A stretch of DNA of 64,000 bases from a virus: the IMG/VR virus record IMGVR_UViG_3300002835_000050, positions 50,551 to 114,550 of that record. One strand, given 5' to 3'. Each line of letters opens with the position of its first letter. The stretch's first letter is position 1. The notes under the pieces are model-generated. The model searched no databases. It was not told where the DNA came from and worked only from the letters and a program-made list of their open reading frames with translations. Below are positions 1-8,723 of the stretch, piece after piece. Made by a program: the position numbers and the translations under genes.

Positions 1-2928
1 GGTGCTGAACTTGGTAATGAATCTCTTAATAGATTAAAAGATATTGAAGAAGAGATTATAAAATACAATGCTGAGTTTGATAGAGCTACAGGTTTATCTA
101 AAGATGAAGCTAAAAAATTAAGATATTATGAAGATGAGATAATTGCTTTAGGAAAAGCTTCAGAAATGACTGATGCTCAAAAAGCTGAATATCAATCATT
201 TATAAGTAATAAAACTGCATTTGGTTTATCTGAACAACAAATTGTTTATTTAAGAAGTAGATTTAAAAAATTAGCTGAATTAACATATACAGAACCTACT
301 GATTACTATATTACTACATTTAATGCAATGTTAGGTGACACTGATATAGAACTTATAACTAAAGAAACTGCAGATAGTTGGGTAAATTCAGAAAACCTTA
401 GAGTTGCAAAAGAAGCAAATCCAAAGTTTGCAGAATGGTTTGATAGAAATCATGTTGAGAAAGAAGTATTTAATGAAGGTAAAGCTGTTTATGAAACAGC
501 TAACATTAGAACTAAAGCATGGACAGTATCTAAACCAACTAATCCAAGTCATTATAAAAAAACAACATTAACTGATCCTAGTACAGGTTTAGAAATAGCA
601 GTTGATGGTATTCCTATTGGGAAATATTCATATTCAACAATTAAAAATGAATATAAGACAGGATATGATCCAAAAACTGGTAAAGTTAAATTAGAAGTAG
701 GTAAGCATATTGATAACCGTGGTAACTTTTTACCAAAGGAACAACCATTAGGAGGCCCATTCAGTAAATATATGAATGAGAAGTACTATGAGATGAAGAA
801 AGCTAACTCTGCTGAATTTAAATTATTAGAAGCTATTAAAAAACAAAGATTAATTAACCAAGAAAAGTCTCCATATGCATCAAGATTATATCTTGATTAT
901 GCAAGATTTAGAATTAATACTAACCTTGAATATGGTCAATCTGGTAAATTAGCAAGTGATGCAAAAGATAAAGTTGGTGCAGTAAGTGATGCTTTAAAAG
1001 CTTCTGTTACTAGAGCAGCTGATGATGTTGAAATTGGACAAGCTAATTTTGATCCTAAGTTTTTATATGTACCAACAGATTTACAAGGTAAGGCTTTACC
1101 AAAAGTTCCAGTAGCTGGTTTATATAAAATGAATCTTAATTCTGTTTCTAAAGATGTAATTACTTCAGAGTTAAATTATATGAACTCTTTAGATCTTCAA
1201 AAAGTATTGCTTGATACACAATCAACAGCTAATGCAGTAGTTGATGTATTAGGAGATCCTGATAATGCATTAGATAGATTAGATAGAGTAAGTAGTAAAT
1301 TATCTAGAGCTCAAGACAAAGCTGCAGTATTCTTAAAAAGAGATACTAATAATAAGTTACAATTTGCTAAAGATTTTATTGCCCGTACATGGTATGGTGA
1401 AAATGTTAGTGAGTACCAACAAGAAAACCCTATTATTTCTAAGTTAGTTAGAAAATCTATGGGTGCTGCTAGTTTTGCTTTCTATAATTTAAATCCAACA
1501 TCTACTATTAAGAATAAGGGTGGGATGACCTTTCAAAAATTAATTTTTACTGCTGGAGGCAAACACATTAGTTTTGCGTCAATGGCAAGAGGACAAATTA
1601 AAGCTACTAAAGCTGTATTTGAATATGCTACATCTGGTAATTATACAACAGGTATTAAAAGTTTAGATATGCAGTTAATGGATGCATTTGATATGTCTCC
1701 AGGTAAAACTAAAAAGGATGCTAAAAAATCTCATACTAATACAGCAATTAAACAATTACTTGATGGAGCATGGATGTATTCAGATAGAAAATTAACTGAG
1801 GTACAAGGAGCTCTAGAAATAGGATTCAGTTTAATGGATTGGCAAATGGTAGACCAAGTTCAACCAGACGGTACTGTTAAACAAATAAGATATGTTGATG
1901 CATTTGAAACAGGTGATGATGGTATTGCTAAATTAAAAGATGGTATCAATCCTGAGTGGGGAATGAACTATATTGATCATGTTGTAGAAACTGGTGAGAC
2001 TCTAGAGTCTATTGCTAAAAAATACAATATGACTGTAGAAGAGTTAAAATTAAAAAATAAAATTACTAAAGCAGATACTGTTGAAGAAGGTAAATCTTTA
2101 ATCATTTCTAGAAACACTAAGTTTAATATGATGAAACTTAGAATGGCTAGTGCTAACAAAAAACTTAATGGTAGTATGTCAGCAATAGATTCTCCAACAG
2201 CAGAAAAAAATCTATGGTATGATGTTGTATCATTCTCTAGAAAGTTTGCTACAGGTATGTTCTTATCAAGATTTCAAATGGATACATCTAAAGGAAACTT
2301 TGGAGGTAAAGTATGGGATTGGGATTTAGATGAAGCTACTAGAGGTTCTTATATTACTTTCTTACAAAATGGTTATCAGTTAACAAAAAGTGTTGGTAAG
2401 TATTGGTCAGTAATGACTAAAGATGAAAAAGCTGCTTTTTATAAAATCATGATGGAAGGAATGCTATTGACTTTATCTACTATAGCAATTACAATGTTAT
2501 TTGGTTTTGAAGGAGATGATGAAGACAGGTTTAAAAAGTTAAAAGAAAGAGAAGAGAAATATGGTAATGTAGGTTGGTTAGCTAATCATATGCTTTATCA
2601 AATCATCATGGTACAAAAAGAAAATAGTACAATGATACCTCTTCCTGGATTAGGAGCTGCAGACTGGTTAGATTTTAGTAGTACTAGTAGTATTGTTATG
2701 GGTCCAACATTAGAGTTGTATCAAAAAATATTTATGGATTTAGCTTATATAGTAACAGGTAATGATAAAGCTATTTATAAACAAGAAGTAGGACCTTACT
2801 CATGGCAAGAAGAAGGTAATTACAAATTGTGGAATCATTTAGCAAGTATATTTGGAGTATCTGGTAAAAACTACAGTCCAATATGGGCAATTAAGAAAAA
2901 TGAAGTTTTCACAAATCTTAGAAGTTAA
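1..2928 (+). CDS. Giant virion protein, C-terminal part (partial, LysM-containing)
   Basis: The frame is open from base 1, so this is the C-terminal 975 residues of a larger protein; the first in-frame ATG (166) is probably internal. It is rich in Lys, Asp and Asn and mostly helical by eye. A LysM-like repeat (HVVETGETLESIAKKYN onward, bases 1978-2106) is inserted mid-protein. A hydrophobic segment (MLLTLSTIAITMLFGF) lies near bases 2461-2508, followed by a conserved-looking tail. crAss-like phages carry very large capsid-packaged proteins, including the virion RNA polymerase and cargo proteins, at the end of the late module. By position and size this is probably one of these, but no polymerase motif is visible in this part. 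LysM suggests contact with peptidoglycan during DNA entry (inference). Confidence 0.7.
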   Translation, partial: GAELGNESLNRLKDIEEEIIKYNAEFDRATGLSKDEAKKLRYYEDEIIALGKASEMTDAQKAEYQSFISNKTAFGLSEQQIVYLRSRFKKLAELTYTEPTDYYITTFNAMLGDTDIELITKETADSWVNSENLRVAKEANPKFAEWFDRNHVEKEVFNEGKAVYETANIRTKAWTVSKPTNPSHYKKTTLTDPSTGLEIAVDGIPIGKYSYSTIKNEYKTGYDPKTGKVKLEVGKHIDNRGNFLPKEQPLGGPFSKYMNEKYYEMKKANSAEFKLLEAIKKQRLINQEKSPYASRLYLDYARFRINTNLEYGQSGKLASDAKDKVGAVSDALKASVTRAADDVEIGQANFDPKFLYVPTDLQGKALPKVPVAGLYKMNLNSVSKDVITSELNYMNSLDLQKVLLDTQSTANAVVDVLGDPDNALDRLDRVSSKLSRAQDKAAVFLKRDTNNKLQFAKDFIARTWYGENVSEYQQENPIISKLVRKSMGAASFAFYNLNPTSTIKNKGGMTFQKLIFTAGGKHISFASMARGQIKATKAVFEYATSGNYTTGIKSLDMQLMDAFDMSPGKTKKDAKKSHTNTAIKQLLDGAWMYSDRKLTEVQGALEIGFSLMDWQMVDQVQPDGTVKQIRYVDAFETGDDGIAKLKDGINPEWGMNYIDHVVETGETLESIAKKYNMTVEELKLKNKITKADTVEEGKSLIISRNTKFNMMKLRMASANKKLNGSMSAIDSPTAEKNLWYDVVSFSRKFATGMFLSRFQMDTSKGNFGGKVWDWDLDEATRGSYITFLQNGYQLTKSVGKYWSVMTKDEKAAFYKIMMEGMLLTLSTIAITMLFGFEGDDEDRFKKLKEREEKYGNVGWLANHMLYQIIMVQKENSTMIPLPGLGAADWLDFSSTSSIVMGPTLELYQKIFMDLAYIVTGNDKAIYKQEVGPYSWQEEGNYKLWNHLASIFGVSGKNYSPIWAIKKNEVFTNLRS

Positions 2929-2945
2929 ACAATAAATAGTAAACA

Positions 2946-3083
2946 ATGGCAAAGGCAACAACAACAATCAAAATTTACACTAAGCCTAAAGTATCTAGGC
3001 CGGGTGTACATGCTAAAACTAAATCTTCTAAAATGAAGAGCTCTAAGAATTATCAAAAGAAATATAATTCACAAGGGAGGTAA
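2946..3083 (+). CDS. Small basic protein (45 aa)
   Basis: Short ORF starting MAKATTTIKIYTKPK and ending in a Lys/Ser/Asn-rich tail (KSSKNYQKKYNSQGR). It follows the giant gene by 17 bases on the same strand and is the last plus-strand gene before the convergent minus module. The strongly basic composition suggests nucleic-acid or virion binding. Similar short basic proteins with a GVHAKTKSSK-like core are, as far as I recall, common in crAss-like genomes. The function is unknown. Confidence 0.6.
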   Translation: MAKATTTIKIYTKPKVSRPGVHAKTKSSKMKSSKNYQKKYNSQGR

Positions 3084-3115
3084 GAAAAAAAAAGGGGAAC
3101 CATTACAGTTCCCCT
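3084..3115 (-). terminator. Factor-independent terminator
   Basis: On the minus strand the stem AGGGGAAC/GTTCCCCT (3093-3115) is followed by a run of T residues (3085-3092). It overlaps the end of the gene at 3103-3450 and closes the minus-strand transcript where it meets the plus-strand late genes. Confidence 0.8.
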
Positions 3116-3450
3116 AATTCTATGTCAAGTAATTGACAAAATAATTTTTTTGTTTCAGCTTCTACAGCTTCTTTTGGCCACTTTTCAATACTGTCATTGT
3201 AGTGACTAGTATCAAAACCAATCACCCACCAATCTTTTGGTGCATTAACACCATCTCCAAAATCAAAATATGTAATTCCTCCGTGTACATCTATATCATA
3301 TAACATATTATGATAATCCATTTTACATGCAGGATGTGTTGGTGGTACAGCTACATAACCATTACCCCAACCTCTACTAACAAATACATTTCCTCTTACT
3401 AAATTTGGATAAATATTTTTGTTTTCTTTTTCAATTATATACCAAATCAT
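3103..3450 (-). CDS. Hypothetical protein (115 aa)
   Basis: Last gene of the minus-strand module, ending inside its terminator hairpin. It is rich in Trp, Tyr, Gly and Asp, with YFDFGDGVNAPKDWWVIGFDTSHYND in its middle (bases about 3180-3260) and no membrane segment. The pattern recalls small phage proteins that act on host surface or nucleotide substrates, but I do not recognise a family. It lies 3 bases after the preceding gene, so it is probably cotranscribed. Confidence 0.7.
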   Translation of the reverse strand: MIWYIIEKENKNIYPNLVRGNVFVSRGWGNGYVAVPPTHPACKMDYHNMLYDIDVHGGITYFDFGDGVNAPKDWWVIGFDTSHYNDSIEKWPKEAVEAETKKLFCQLLDIELGEL

Positions 3451-3453
3451 AGT

Positions 3454-3627
3454 TTATTCATCTTCTTCACAACATTCACAATCTTCTATCTCTTCAATAC
3501 CAAAATAGTCATCATGCCAAGTTCTAGCATCATCTTTTGTAGGTCTTTCATAACACCCACAATACATTGATTCAGCACCAGCCATGTATGCTTCTATTAA
3601 TAGTTTTTTAAGAGTTGCTTTGTTCAT
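3454..3627 (-). CDS. Small acidic Cys-rich protein (57 aa)
   Basis: The start MNKATLKKLL at 3627 is preferred to an upstream ATG at 3645, which would extend further into the thioesterase gene. The protein has YCGC near the middle and ends in a Cys/Asp/Glu cluster (DCECCEEDE), which could bind metal. It overlaps the end of the upstream thioesterase gene by 20 bases, suggesting translational coupling. Function unknown. Confidence 0.6.
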   Translation of the reverse strand: MNKATLKKLLIEAYMAGAESMYCGCYERPTKDDARTWHDDYFGIEEIEDCECCEEDE

Positions 3628-4039
3628 GTTTTTCTTGTGTTTCAACTAAATTTTGTATTCTTTTTCTACCCTTTTCTGCAATTGGAATAGGATTACCTTC
3701 TTCATCTATATGTACAAAAGTAATTTGTGTTTTTAATACTAAAACCTGCTTCCCTGTATATACATTGTGAGCACGGGCCTCCATATATAAAGTTACAGAT
3801 GCATTACCTAATCTAGTTGGATAACCATAGATTTTAAGTAATTGACTCTCTCTTGCAGGTTTTTCAAAATTACACTTATCAATAGACACAGTAACCATTC
3901 TTGGGGTATCACATAATTGCATAGAGTATCCTGCAGCTGCAGCATCTATCCATGCTAAAAGTTTACCTCCAAATAAATTTCCATGAAAACCTAAATCAGA
4001 TTTCTTAATTGGGTGTGTATTCAGCAGTTCCATCTTCAA
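3608..4039 (-). CDS. Acyl-CoA thioesterase, hotdog fold (YciA-like)
   Basis: 143 aa, about the usual length for single hotdog-domain acyl-CoA thioesterases. The N-terminal HGNLFGGKLLAWIDAAAAGY carries the family pattern with the catalytic Asp after GG, followed by MVTVSIDKCNFEKPAR, which matches the VTv.vd...F.kP strand of YciA/BACH-type enzymes. The predicted reaction is hydrolysis of acyl-CoA to free acid and CoA. The start could be 4039 or 4033 (MKMELL). It overlaps the upstream gene by 35 bases and sits among early nucleotide-metabolism genes. A lipid or CoA role is unusual for a tailed phage. Family assignment is by motif only. Confidence 0.8.
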   Translation of the reverse strand: MKMELLNTHPIKKSDLGFHGNLFGGKLLAWIDAAAAGYSMQLCDTPRMVTVSIDKCNFEKPARESQLLKIYGYPTRLGNASVTLYMEARAHNVYTGKQVLVLKTQITFVHIDEEGNPIPIAEKGRKRIQNLVETQEKHEQSNS

Positions 4040-4373
4040 TTTCTACTAGTTTATATTTAGATAAATCTATTCCTTGTCTTGTTAATGTTGTAATATTTGC
4101 TAAAGCTGTACCGTCACCTTTTGCTAATTGTTCTCCTATGATAACAATAGCTTGCATAAAAGTTGGTGCTGTTTCAGGATCATTATCCCACATCTGTCTT
4201 TTTCTCTTATCATTAACTTGAGTCAGTGCATTAATAGCTTCTCTAATTTTAACTTTGACTTTACCTTGTTGATAAACAGTACCTTCTAATTCAAGAGCAC
4301 AATTTTGTACAACCTGCATTGCAGACAGTAAAGTAACATAAGTTATTAAATCTTGTGAGATTTCTTCAGACAT
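4005..4373 (-). CDS. Hypothetical protein (122 aa)
   Basis: Begins MSEEISQDLITYVTLLSAMQ and is helical in appearance, with KVKVKIREAINAL and a C-terminal LSKYKLVEIEDGT. No recognised catalytic motif and no membrane segment. It overlaps the thioesterase start, and the MazG-like gene lies 2 bases upstream, so it belongs to the same early operon. Function unknown. Confidence 0.7.
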   Translation of the reverse strand: MSEEISQDLITYVTLLSAMQVVQNCALELEGTVYQQGKVKVKIREAINALTQVNDKRKRQMWDNDPETAPTFMQAIVIIGEQLAKGDGTALANITTLTRQGIDLSKYKLVEIEDGTAEYTPN

Positions 4374-4375
4374 AA

Positions 4376-4762
4376 TTAATCAACTTTAATAAATTTAGTT
4401 AAGTCTGGTTTAAAGTAATTGGGACCTTTTAGAATTTTAAGATCATCTCTTAATACAGGTTTACCATCTTCTCCTAACTTACTCATATTACTTGCTTGGA
4501 TTTCATCAAATACATCTTCTATAATATGTTGCATACCATGTCTTAGGATTGTACCACATAAGATATACAACTGATCTCCCAAAGCATCTGCAATTTCTAT
4601 TAAAGAATTAGATTCACATCCTTCTAAGTATTCATAGTTTTCTTCAGCCATTAACTTATATCTAAGATCATACTCATCTTTTGTTAAAGGTCTTGGATAT
4701 GTACCATTATCTTGTCCAAATGCATTATGGAACTTTTCTACTGCTTCAATTTGTTTTTTCAT
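4376..4762 (-). CDS. MazG-like all-alpha NTP pyrophosphohydrolase
   Basis: 128 aa with the metal-binding EExxE (AEENYEYLEG) and ExxD (EIADALGDQLY) motifs of the MazG/HisE-type superfamily. These enzymes hydrolyse (d)NTPs to monophosphates, either clearing aberrant nucleotides or, in phages, lowering alarmone or nucleotide pools. The start is MKKQIEAVEKFHNAF, and it overlaps the coiled-coil gene upstream by 4 bases (ATGA). The substrate cannot be told from sequence. Confidence 0.8.
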   Translation of the reverse strand: MKKQIEAVEKFHNAFGQDNGTYPRPLTKDEYDLRYKLMAEENYEYLEGCESNSLIEIADALGDQLYILCGTILRHGMQHIIEDVFDEIQASNMSKLGEDGKPVLRDDLKILKGPNYFKPDLTKFIKVD

Positions 4763-5064
4763 GGGCGTGTTTGTTTTAATAACTGCATTAATTGTTTGTG
4801 TAGTAACTCATTTCTTTTTGTTAAGTCTACTATCTTATTAAGATTATCTTTATTTATTAACTTTAATTTTTCAGTTTCTTTACTTAATAAACTGTTTTTA
4901 TAGTTCATTTTCATAATCACTGCATCTTTTTCAGATTGTTTTAACTTAACAGCTTCTTCTAACTCAACAATATATGCATTCTGTTTACCTAATTCAATTC
5001 TTAATGTTTGAATTAATAATTCATCTGGAACTTTTTCTAATCCTGACCATTCTTTATCTTTCAT
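4759..5064 (-). CDS. Coiled-coil protein (101 aa)
   Basis: A small, charged, Leu/Lys/Glu-rich protein (GKQNAYIVELEEAVKLKQSE and onward) with heptad-like spacing through most of its length, so probably a coiled coil. First gene after a terminator, followed directly by the MazG-like gene. No enzymatic motif. Role unknown. Confidence 0.65.
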   Translation of the reverse strand: MKDKEWSGLEKVPDELLIQTLRIELGKQNAYIVELEEAVKLKQSEKDAVIMKMNYKNSLLSKETEKLKLINKDNLNKIVDLTKRNELLHKQLMQLLKQTRP

Positions 5065-5075
5065 ATAACAAAGTT

Positions 5076-5106
5076 AAAAAAAAAGAGGTAACATATGCTA
5101 CCCCTT
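5076..5106 (-). terminator. Factor-independent terminator
   Basis: Minus-strand stem AAGGGGTA/TACCTCTT (5083-5106, one G-T pair) followed by nine T residues. It closes the transcript of the DUF932-like gene at 5120-6328. Confidence 0.75.
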
Positions 5107-5119
5107 TTATTAGTAAATA

Positions 5120-6328
5120 TTAAAATTCAAATGCTACATCATCATCTTCATCTTCAACAGAAGTAAAGTCTAAATCAAAATTAGCTTCTTCCATTTCTAT
5201 AACCGGTTCTATAACAGGTTGAATAAGATCTAGATTAGCTTCTTCATATTCTTCTGGTGTTGGTTCTAAGCTTGGTTGAGGATCTACTTCTTCAAAGAAG
5301 TTTTCTACTTCAGTTAGTAATATTTCTTCTTCCAAATCTTTCACAGTCTCAGCATCATGTCCAGCACAAGGAGGAACTACTGGTGCTTCAAAAGTATTAC
5401 CTGCAGCATCAGTATATTGCATTACTTCATCTATCGTAATATTACGATCAATGACCTCTTGTTCATCATTTGCAGCATATCTGATATCTTCATCTATGAT
5501 ATCAGCTTCCATATCAGCAATCTGATCTAACAAACTAACTTGATTAGGATCTGAATAGACAACCGGTACAACTACCTCTTCTACTACAGGAACAACAACA
5601 ACTGCTGGAGCCTGTGCAAAGTTATTAATACTAGAAATAAAGTAGTGTAATATTCTTTGATCTTCCATCCAAGTCTTAGGATGAGAAATCTGTAAAGCTA
5701 AAGTTACATAGTTATAGAATGCCCATAAGGAACCACTCTCTTCAAATACATGAGTAGGCTTATCCATTTGTTGTCTAATTACACTAGCTTGTTCTGTAGT
5801 AAGAATTTGATACTCAGCAAATAAAATACCAAGCATTTGAGCTTGTTTTCTTTTAGTCATTGGTACTTGTTTCATTGCTTCTTTATCACTAACTAATTGA
5901 TCATAATACATTTGAGCATTAGCAATTTGATCAGTAATAGTATTCAATGTTTCTTCATCTGCAGTTCCGGTGTGTTTTCTAGACCAGTTACCCATATCTC
6001 CACAAACCATTACGGTTCCTGTTTTATTGATAAAAGCACCAACACCACATTTAAATCTTACTTGTTTGTTATAACTGTTTGTCCAAGCAAACATCATTGA
6101 TAACTCAGGATCATTATTATAGGTTAATCTATAAATTGCTTGAGCAATATTTCCATCGGCAGTAGCTCTGTACTCCTCATCAGCAATACTAAATCCTGCA
6201 TTAGTAAGAGCAGTAGCTGACATATCCATAACTGATTCATGACTAATAACAGTATAGCTGTCCCCATGTACGGGAAGAGCTATATCTATTAAACTTGCTT
6301 TTGTGCAATCTTGAATTTTCTTTGGCAT
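5120..6328 (-). CDS. DUF932-like phage protein with acidic C-terminal tail
   Basis: 402 aa. The N-terminal about 240 residues (LPVHGDSYTVISHESV, YNKQVRFKCGVGAFIN, VMVCGDMGNWSRKHTG) resemble the DUF932/plasmid-phage protein family found near phage replication genes. The last about 150 residues are low-complexity, Pro/Val/Glu/Asp-rich and very acidic (ending SVEDEDDDVAFEF), similar in character to SSB-type protein-interaction tails. It sits directly downstream of the DNA polymerase gene (1-base gap), suggesting a role in replication. The biochemical function of the family is unknown. Confidence 0.6.
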   Translation of the reverse strand: MPKKIQDCTKASLIDIALPVHGDSYTVISHESVMDMSATALTNAGFSIADEEYRATADGNIAQAIYRLTYNNDPELSMMFAWTNSYNKQVRFKCGVGAFINKTGTVMVCGDMGNWSRKHTGTADEETLNTITDQIANAQMYYDQLVSDKEAMKQVPMTKRKQAQMLGILFAEYQILTTEQASVIRQQMDKPTHVFEESGSLWAFYNYVTLALQISHPKTWMEDQRILHYFISSINNFAQAPAVVVVPVVEEVVVPVVYSDPNQVSLLDQIADMEADIIDEDIRYAANDEQEVIDRNITIDEVMQYTDAAGNTFEAPVVPPCAGHDAETVKDLEEEILLTEVENFFEEVDPQPSLEPTPEEYEEANLDLIQPVIEPVIEMEEANFDLDFTSVEDEDDDVAFEF

Positions 6329-6329
6329 T

Positions 6330-8237
6330 TTAAAATAATTTTAATTGGTTATTAATAGGTTCTAAAGACCTAATTTCTTTATAAATATTTTCTAAATAAT
6401 ATTTTTGATTGATTCTATATTCAGAAAATACTTTCTCTTCATAGTCAATCATAATAGTTTGCATCCATTTCCCGGCCTCTACCTGGATTTCTCTGCCATC
6501 ACTATTATTAGTTTTAATTATTTTAGATCCATTGTCTGATACAAAATATCTTATTGTATGTTGTAAAGGAGTATTAGTATAAGTTCCATCAACAACAGTA
6601 TGCTGATGAAATGTCCAATCACCTTTAATTTTTACACCACCACAATAATCAAATATGTTTTGGTTCTCAGCTAAATAATCTTCAGGTTTAACACCTTCTA
6701 CAAAGTATGCATGTATAGCTTTAGGTATAATTAAGAAACTCTTGTTTTTATGAAGAGCTAAATCTTTATACTCAAATCTACCTTTACACTTAGATTTTCC
6801 ATCTTCAGTAACAGCAATATAGTTATTAACGTCACCTAAGATTATTTTACTATAAGTGTCATGCTCAAGCTGCAGTAATGTTTGTTTTTCCCAGCGCGCA
6901 CATATCTCCATATACTTATCTACATATTCTCTTGGGATTAAAGTCTCAAGACCATCTGTATTTTGCATAATCGGCATAGCACCCGGAATCTCTTCACAAA
7001 TCATTTCATATAACATGCTTAGACATAACTGACCATTAATAGTAATTCTCATAGTAAACTCAGGATCATATAGAAAACTATGTTCATCATTACTTAAACC
7101 ATAAGTTGAATTTAAGATAATCTTATACACATAATTTCTTGGATCAGATTTAGGAATCTTTTTTCTTTCTTCAAAGAACCACTCATATAAATCACAAAAA
7201 TCTTTTTGTGGTAAGTGTCCTGGTGCCCATTTATTTCTAATAGCTAGATTAGGATAGAAACTGGTAACATCAGAAGTCATAATAACCATGTCTTTATCAG
7301 ATTCATAAACCTTAGAAGATCTAGCACCATGTATACCACCTAAGCCATAATCTGTTTTCACTCCTTTGTACTGAATAGAATACTTAAATCCTCCTTTAGT
7401 CTCACCTGGATAGATGTCTACTTCATTAAACTTCTTTAAAAGATTTTGAAATGTAGCTGTCTTAAATTCAATATAAGGTAGTATAATATCTTTTACTACA
7501 ATCTTAGGCCTATGAGTTCTCATTTGCTTAAGATGGTATTTTTTAATTCCTGTCTGATTACTTAAGAAATGTAAAAATAATTCTTTAGAAATTCTAGGCT
7601 CAGAGGCAGAGAATAAATCAATGTTGTATTCTTCAGTTAAAGTTCTTCTCAAAGCAATCTGATCTTTACTAAACTTCATTATCTGTTTAGTAGACTTAAC
7701 ATCATTAATACAATATGTAATTATCATTGGAATTTGTGAACTCTCAATTTTAGTAGTATGGTGTATGGGCATATCAATGATATTCTTCCAATCCATAGTA
7801 TACTGAATCCACTTTAATGAACTTCTCTTAGCTGGATTATCCCAGTGATTAAGTTTAAATACATCTACCTGTCTAATTTGGATATCACGGGGTCTAAACT
7901 CTAAAAATTCTCCATTGTTTTGTCTATAAATTACTTCTTGTGCTTTTCCATAAATAAATTTAGCTACATCTTCAGCTGTCATATTTAACAGTTCATATGC
8001 ATTATTTAAGATATATTGTGTTATTTGACTATCAAAGCCTAGACCATTGAAACTTACATGCCATTCATCTTGTACAATATTAGTATCAAGAAAGTTTAGG
8101 AATTCTTTTAGATCATTTCTACTTTCATGTATAACAAATACTTCTTGATGTTCAGACTTAATATCCTCAAAGCAGGCTATAAAACAGTTGGATAAGGTCT
8201 CGAAATCCATCACCCAATGTGTGCGGTCTCTATTCAT
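6330..8237 (-). CDS. Family B DNA polymerase with 3'-5' exonuclease
   Basis: 635 aa replicative polymerase. Exonuclease motifs: ExoI DFET (D11, E13), ExoII FNGLGFDSQI, ExoIII YCINDVKST. Polymerase motifs: A SDVTSFYPNLAI, B KIILNSTYGLSND, C MQNTDGLE, in which Asn replaces the first Asp of the usual DTD while the second catalytic Asp is kept. The length is short for PolB and there is no obvious terminal-protein region. The start MNRDRTHWVMDFET overlaps the end of the HNH gene by 8 bases (ATGAATAG). The first residues repeat a broken copy upstream at 8724-8756 (see pseudogene). crAss-like phages are known to carry either PolA or PolB at this locus. Confidence 0.92.
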   Translation of the reverse strand: MNRDRTHWVMDFETLSNCFIACFEDIKSEHQEVFVIHESRNDLKEFLNFLDTNIVQDEWHVSFNGLGFDSQITQYILNNAYELLNMTAEDVAKFIYGKAQEVIYRQNNGEFLEFRPRDIQIRQVDVFKLNHWDNPAKRSSLKWIQYTMDWKNIIDMPIHHTTKIESSQIPMIITYCINDVKSTKQIMKFSKDQIALRRTLTEEYNIDLFSASEPRISKELFLHFLSNQTGIKKYHLKQMRTHRPKIVVKDIILPYIEFKTATFQNLLKKFNEVDIYPGETKGGFKYSIQYKGVKTDYGLGGIHGARSSKVYESDKDMVIMTSDVTSFYPNLAIRNKWAPGHLPQKDFCDLYEWFFEERKKIPKSDPRNYVYKIILNSTYGLSNDEHSFLYDPEFTMRITINGQLCLSMLYEMICEEIPGAMPIMQNTDGLETLIPREYVDKYMEICARWEKQTLLQLEHDTYSKIILGDVNNYIAVTEDGKSKCKGRFEYKDLALHKNKSFLIIPKAIHAYFVEGVKPEDYLAENQNIFDYCGGVKIKGDWTFHQHTVVDGTYTNTPLQHTIRYFVSDNGSKIIKTNNSDGREIQVEAGKWMQTIMIDYEEKVFSEYRINQKYYLENIYKEIRSLEPINNQLKLF

Positions 8238-8694
8238 TTTTTAAATATTTAATTGCATTTTCTAAACTATGGATGTTGTCTTTAAAATTACCCAAAGCAA
8301 GATTGCAGTTATTACATAACAGTCCTCTTACTTTTCCTGTAGTATGACAATGATCAACTGATAATAACTTATCAAGGTCTGTGTCAAGAGTTAAACAAAT
8401 AGCACACCTATGACCTTGTTCTTCTAACATTTGTAAATAAATATCATGAGTAATATCAATACCATAGGTTTTATTCCATGAGTATACTTTTCTTCTCAAG
8501 ATATGTTTATGTTTATTTTTTACATAAGCCTTATTAGCAATTGCCTTACATTTATCAGGATTTTTTGCATAATAATCAAGCATATGCTTATTAGAACAGG
8601 TTTTACAATGTGAATGTAAACCATCTTTTCTACTTCTATCAGTCCTAAAACACTCATTAGGCTGAGCAATTTTGCATTTTGTACATGTTTTCAT
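8230..8694 (-). CDS. HNH homing endonuclease (endonuclease VII-like)
   Basis: 154 aa from the preferred start MKTCTKCKIAQPNECF (8694); a longer frame to 8865 exists but runs over the upstream gene. Two CxxC pairs (CTKC, CKTC) form an N-terminal zinc finger. The C-terminal RCAICLTLD ... VDHCHTTGKVRGLLCNNCN carries the DHCH...N...CxxC pattern of recombination-endonuclease-VII/HNH nucleases. It lies between the remnant and the restored start of the DNA polymerase and ends inside the new polymerase start. This is the usual behaviour of a free-standing homing nuclease invading a conserved gene. Confidence 0.88.
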   Translation of the reverse strand: MKTCTKCKIAQPNECFRTDRSRKDGLHSHCKTCSNKHMLDYYAKNPDKCKAIANKAYVKNKHKHILRRKVYSWNKTYGIDITHDIYLQMLEEQGHRCAICLTLDTDLDKLLSVDHCHTTGKVRGLLCNNCNLALGNFKDNIHSLENAIKYLKNE

Positions 8695-8723
8695 GACTAT
8701 AAAAATACTAATAATTTTTATAA

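Noticed and set aside
1977-2159. Minus-strand ORF inside the giant gene, and similar ORFs opposite real genes throughout
   Set aside because: Shadow frames of well-supported coding regions with no independent evidence.
5069-5076. TAACTTTG promoter box before the gene at 4759-5064
   Set aside because: It lies only 4 bases before the start codon and within a terminator T-run, with no -33 box; a leaderless transcript is possible but unsupported.
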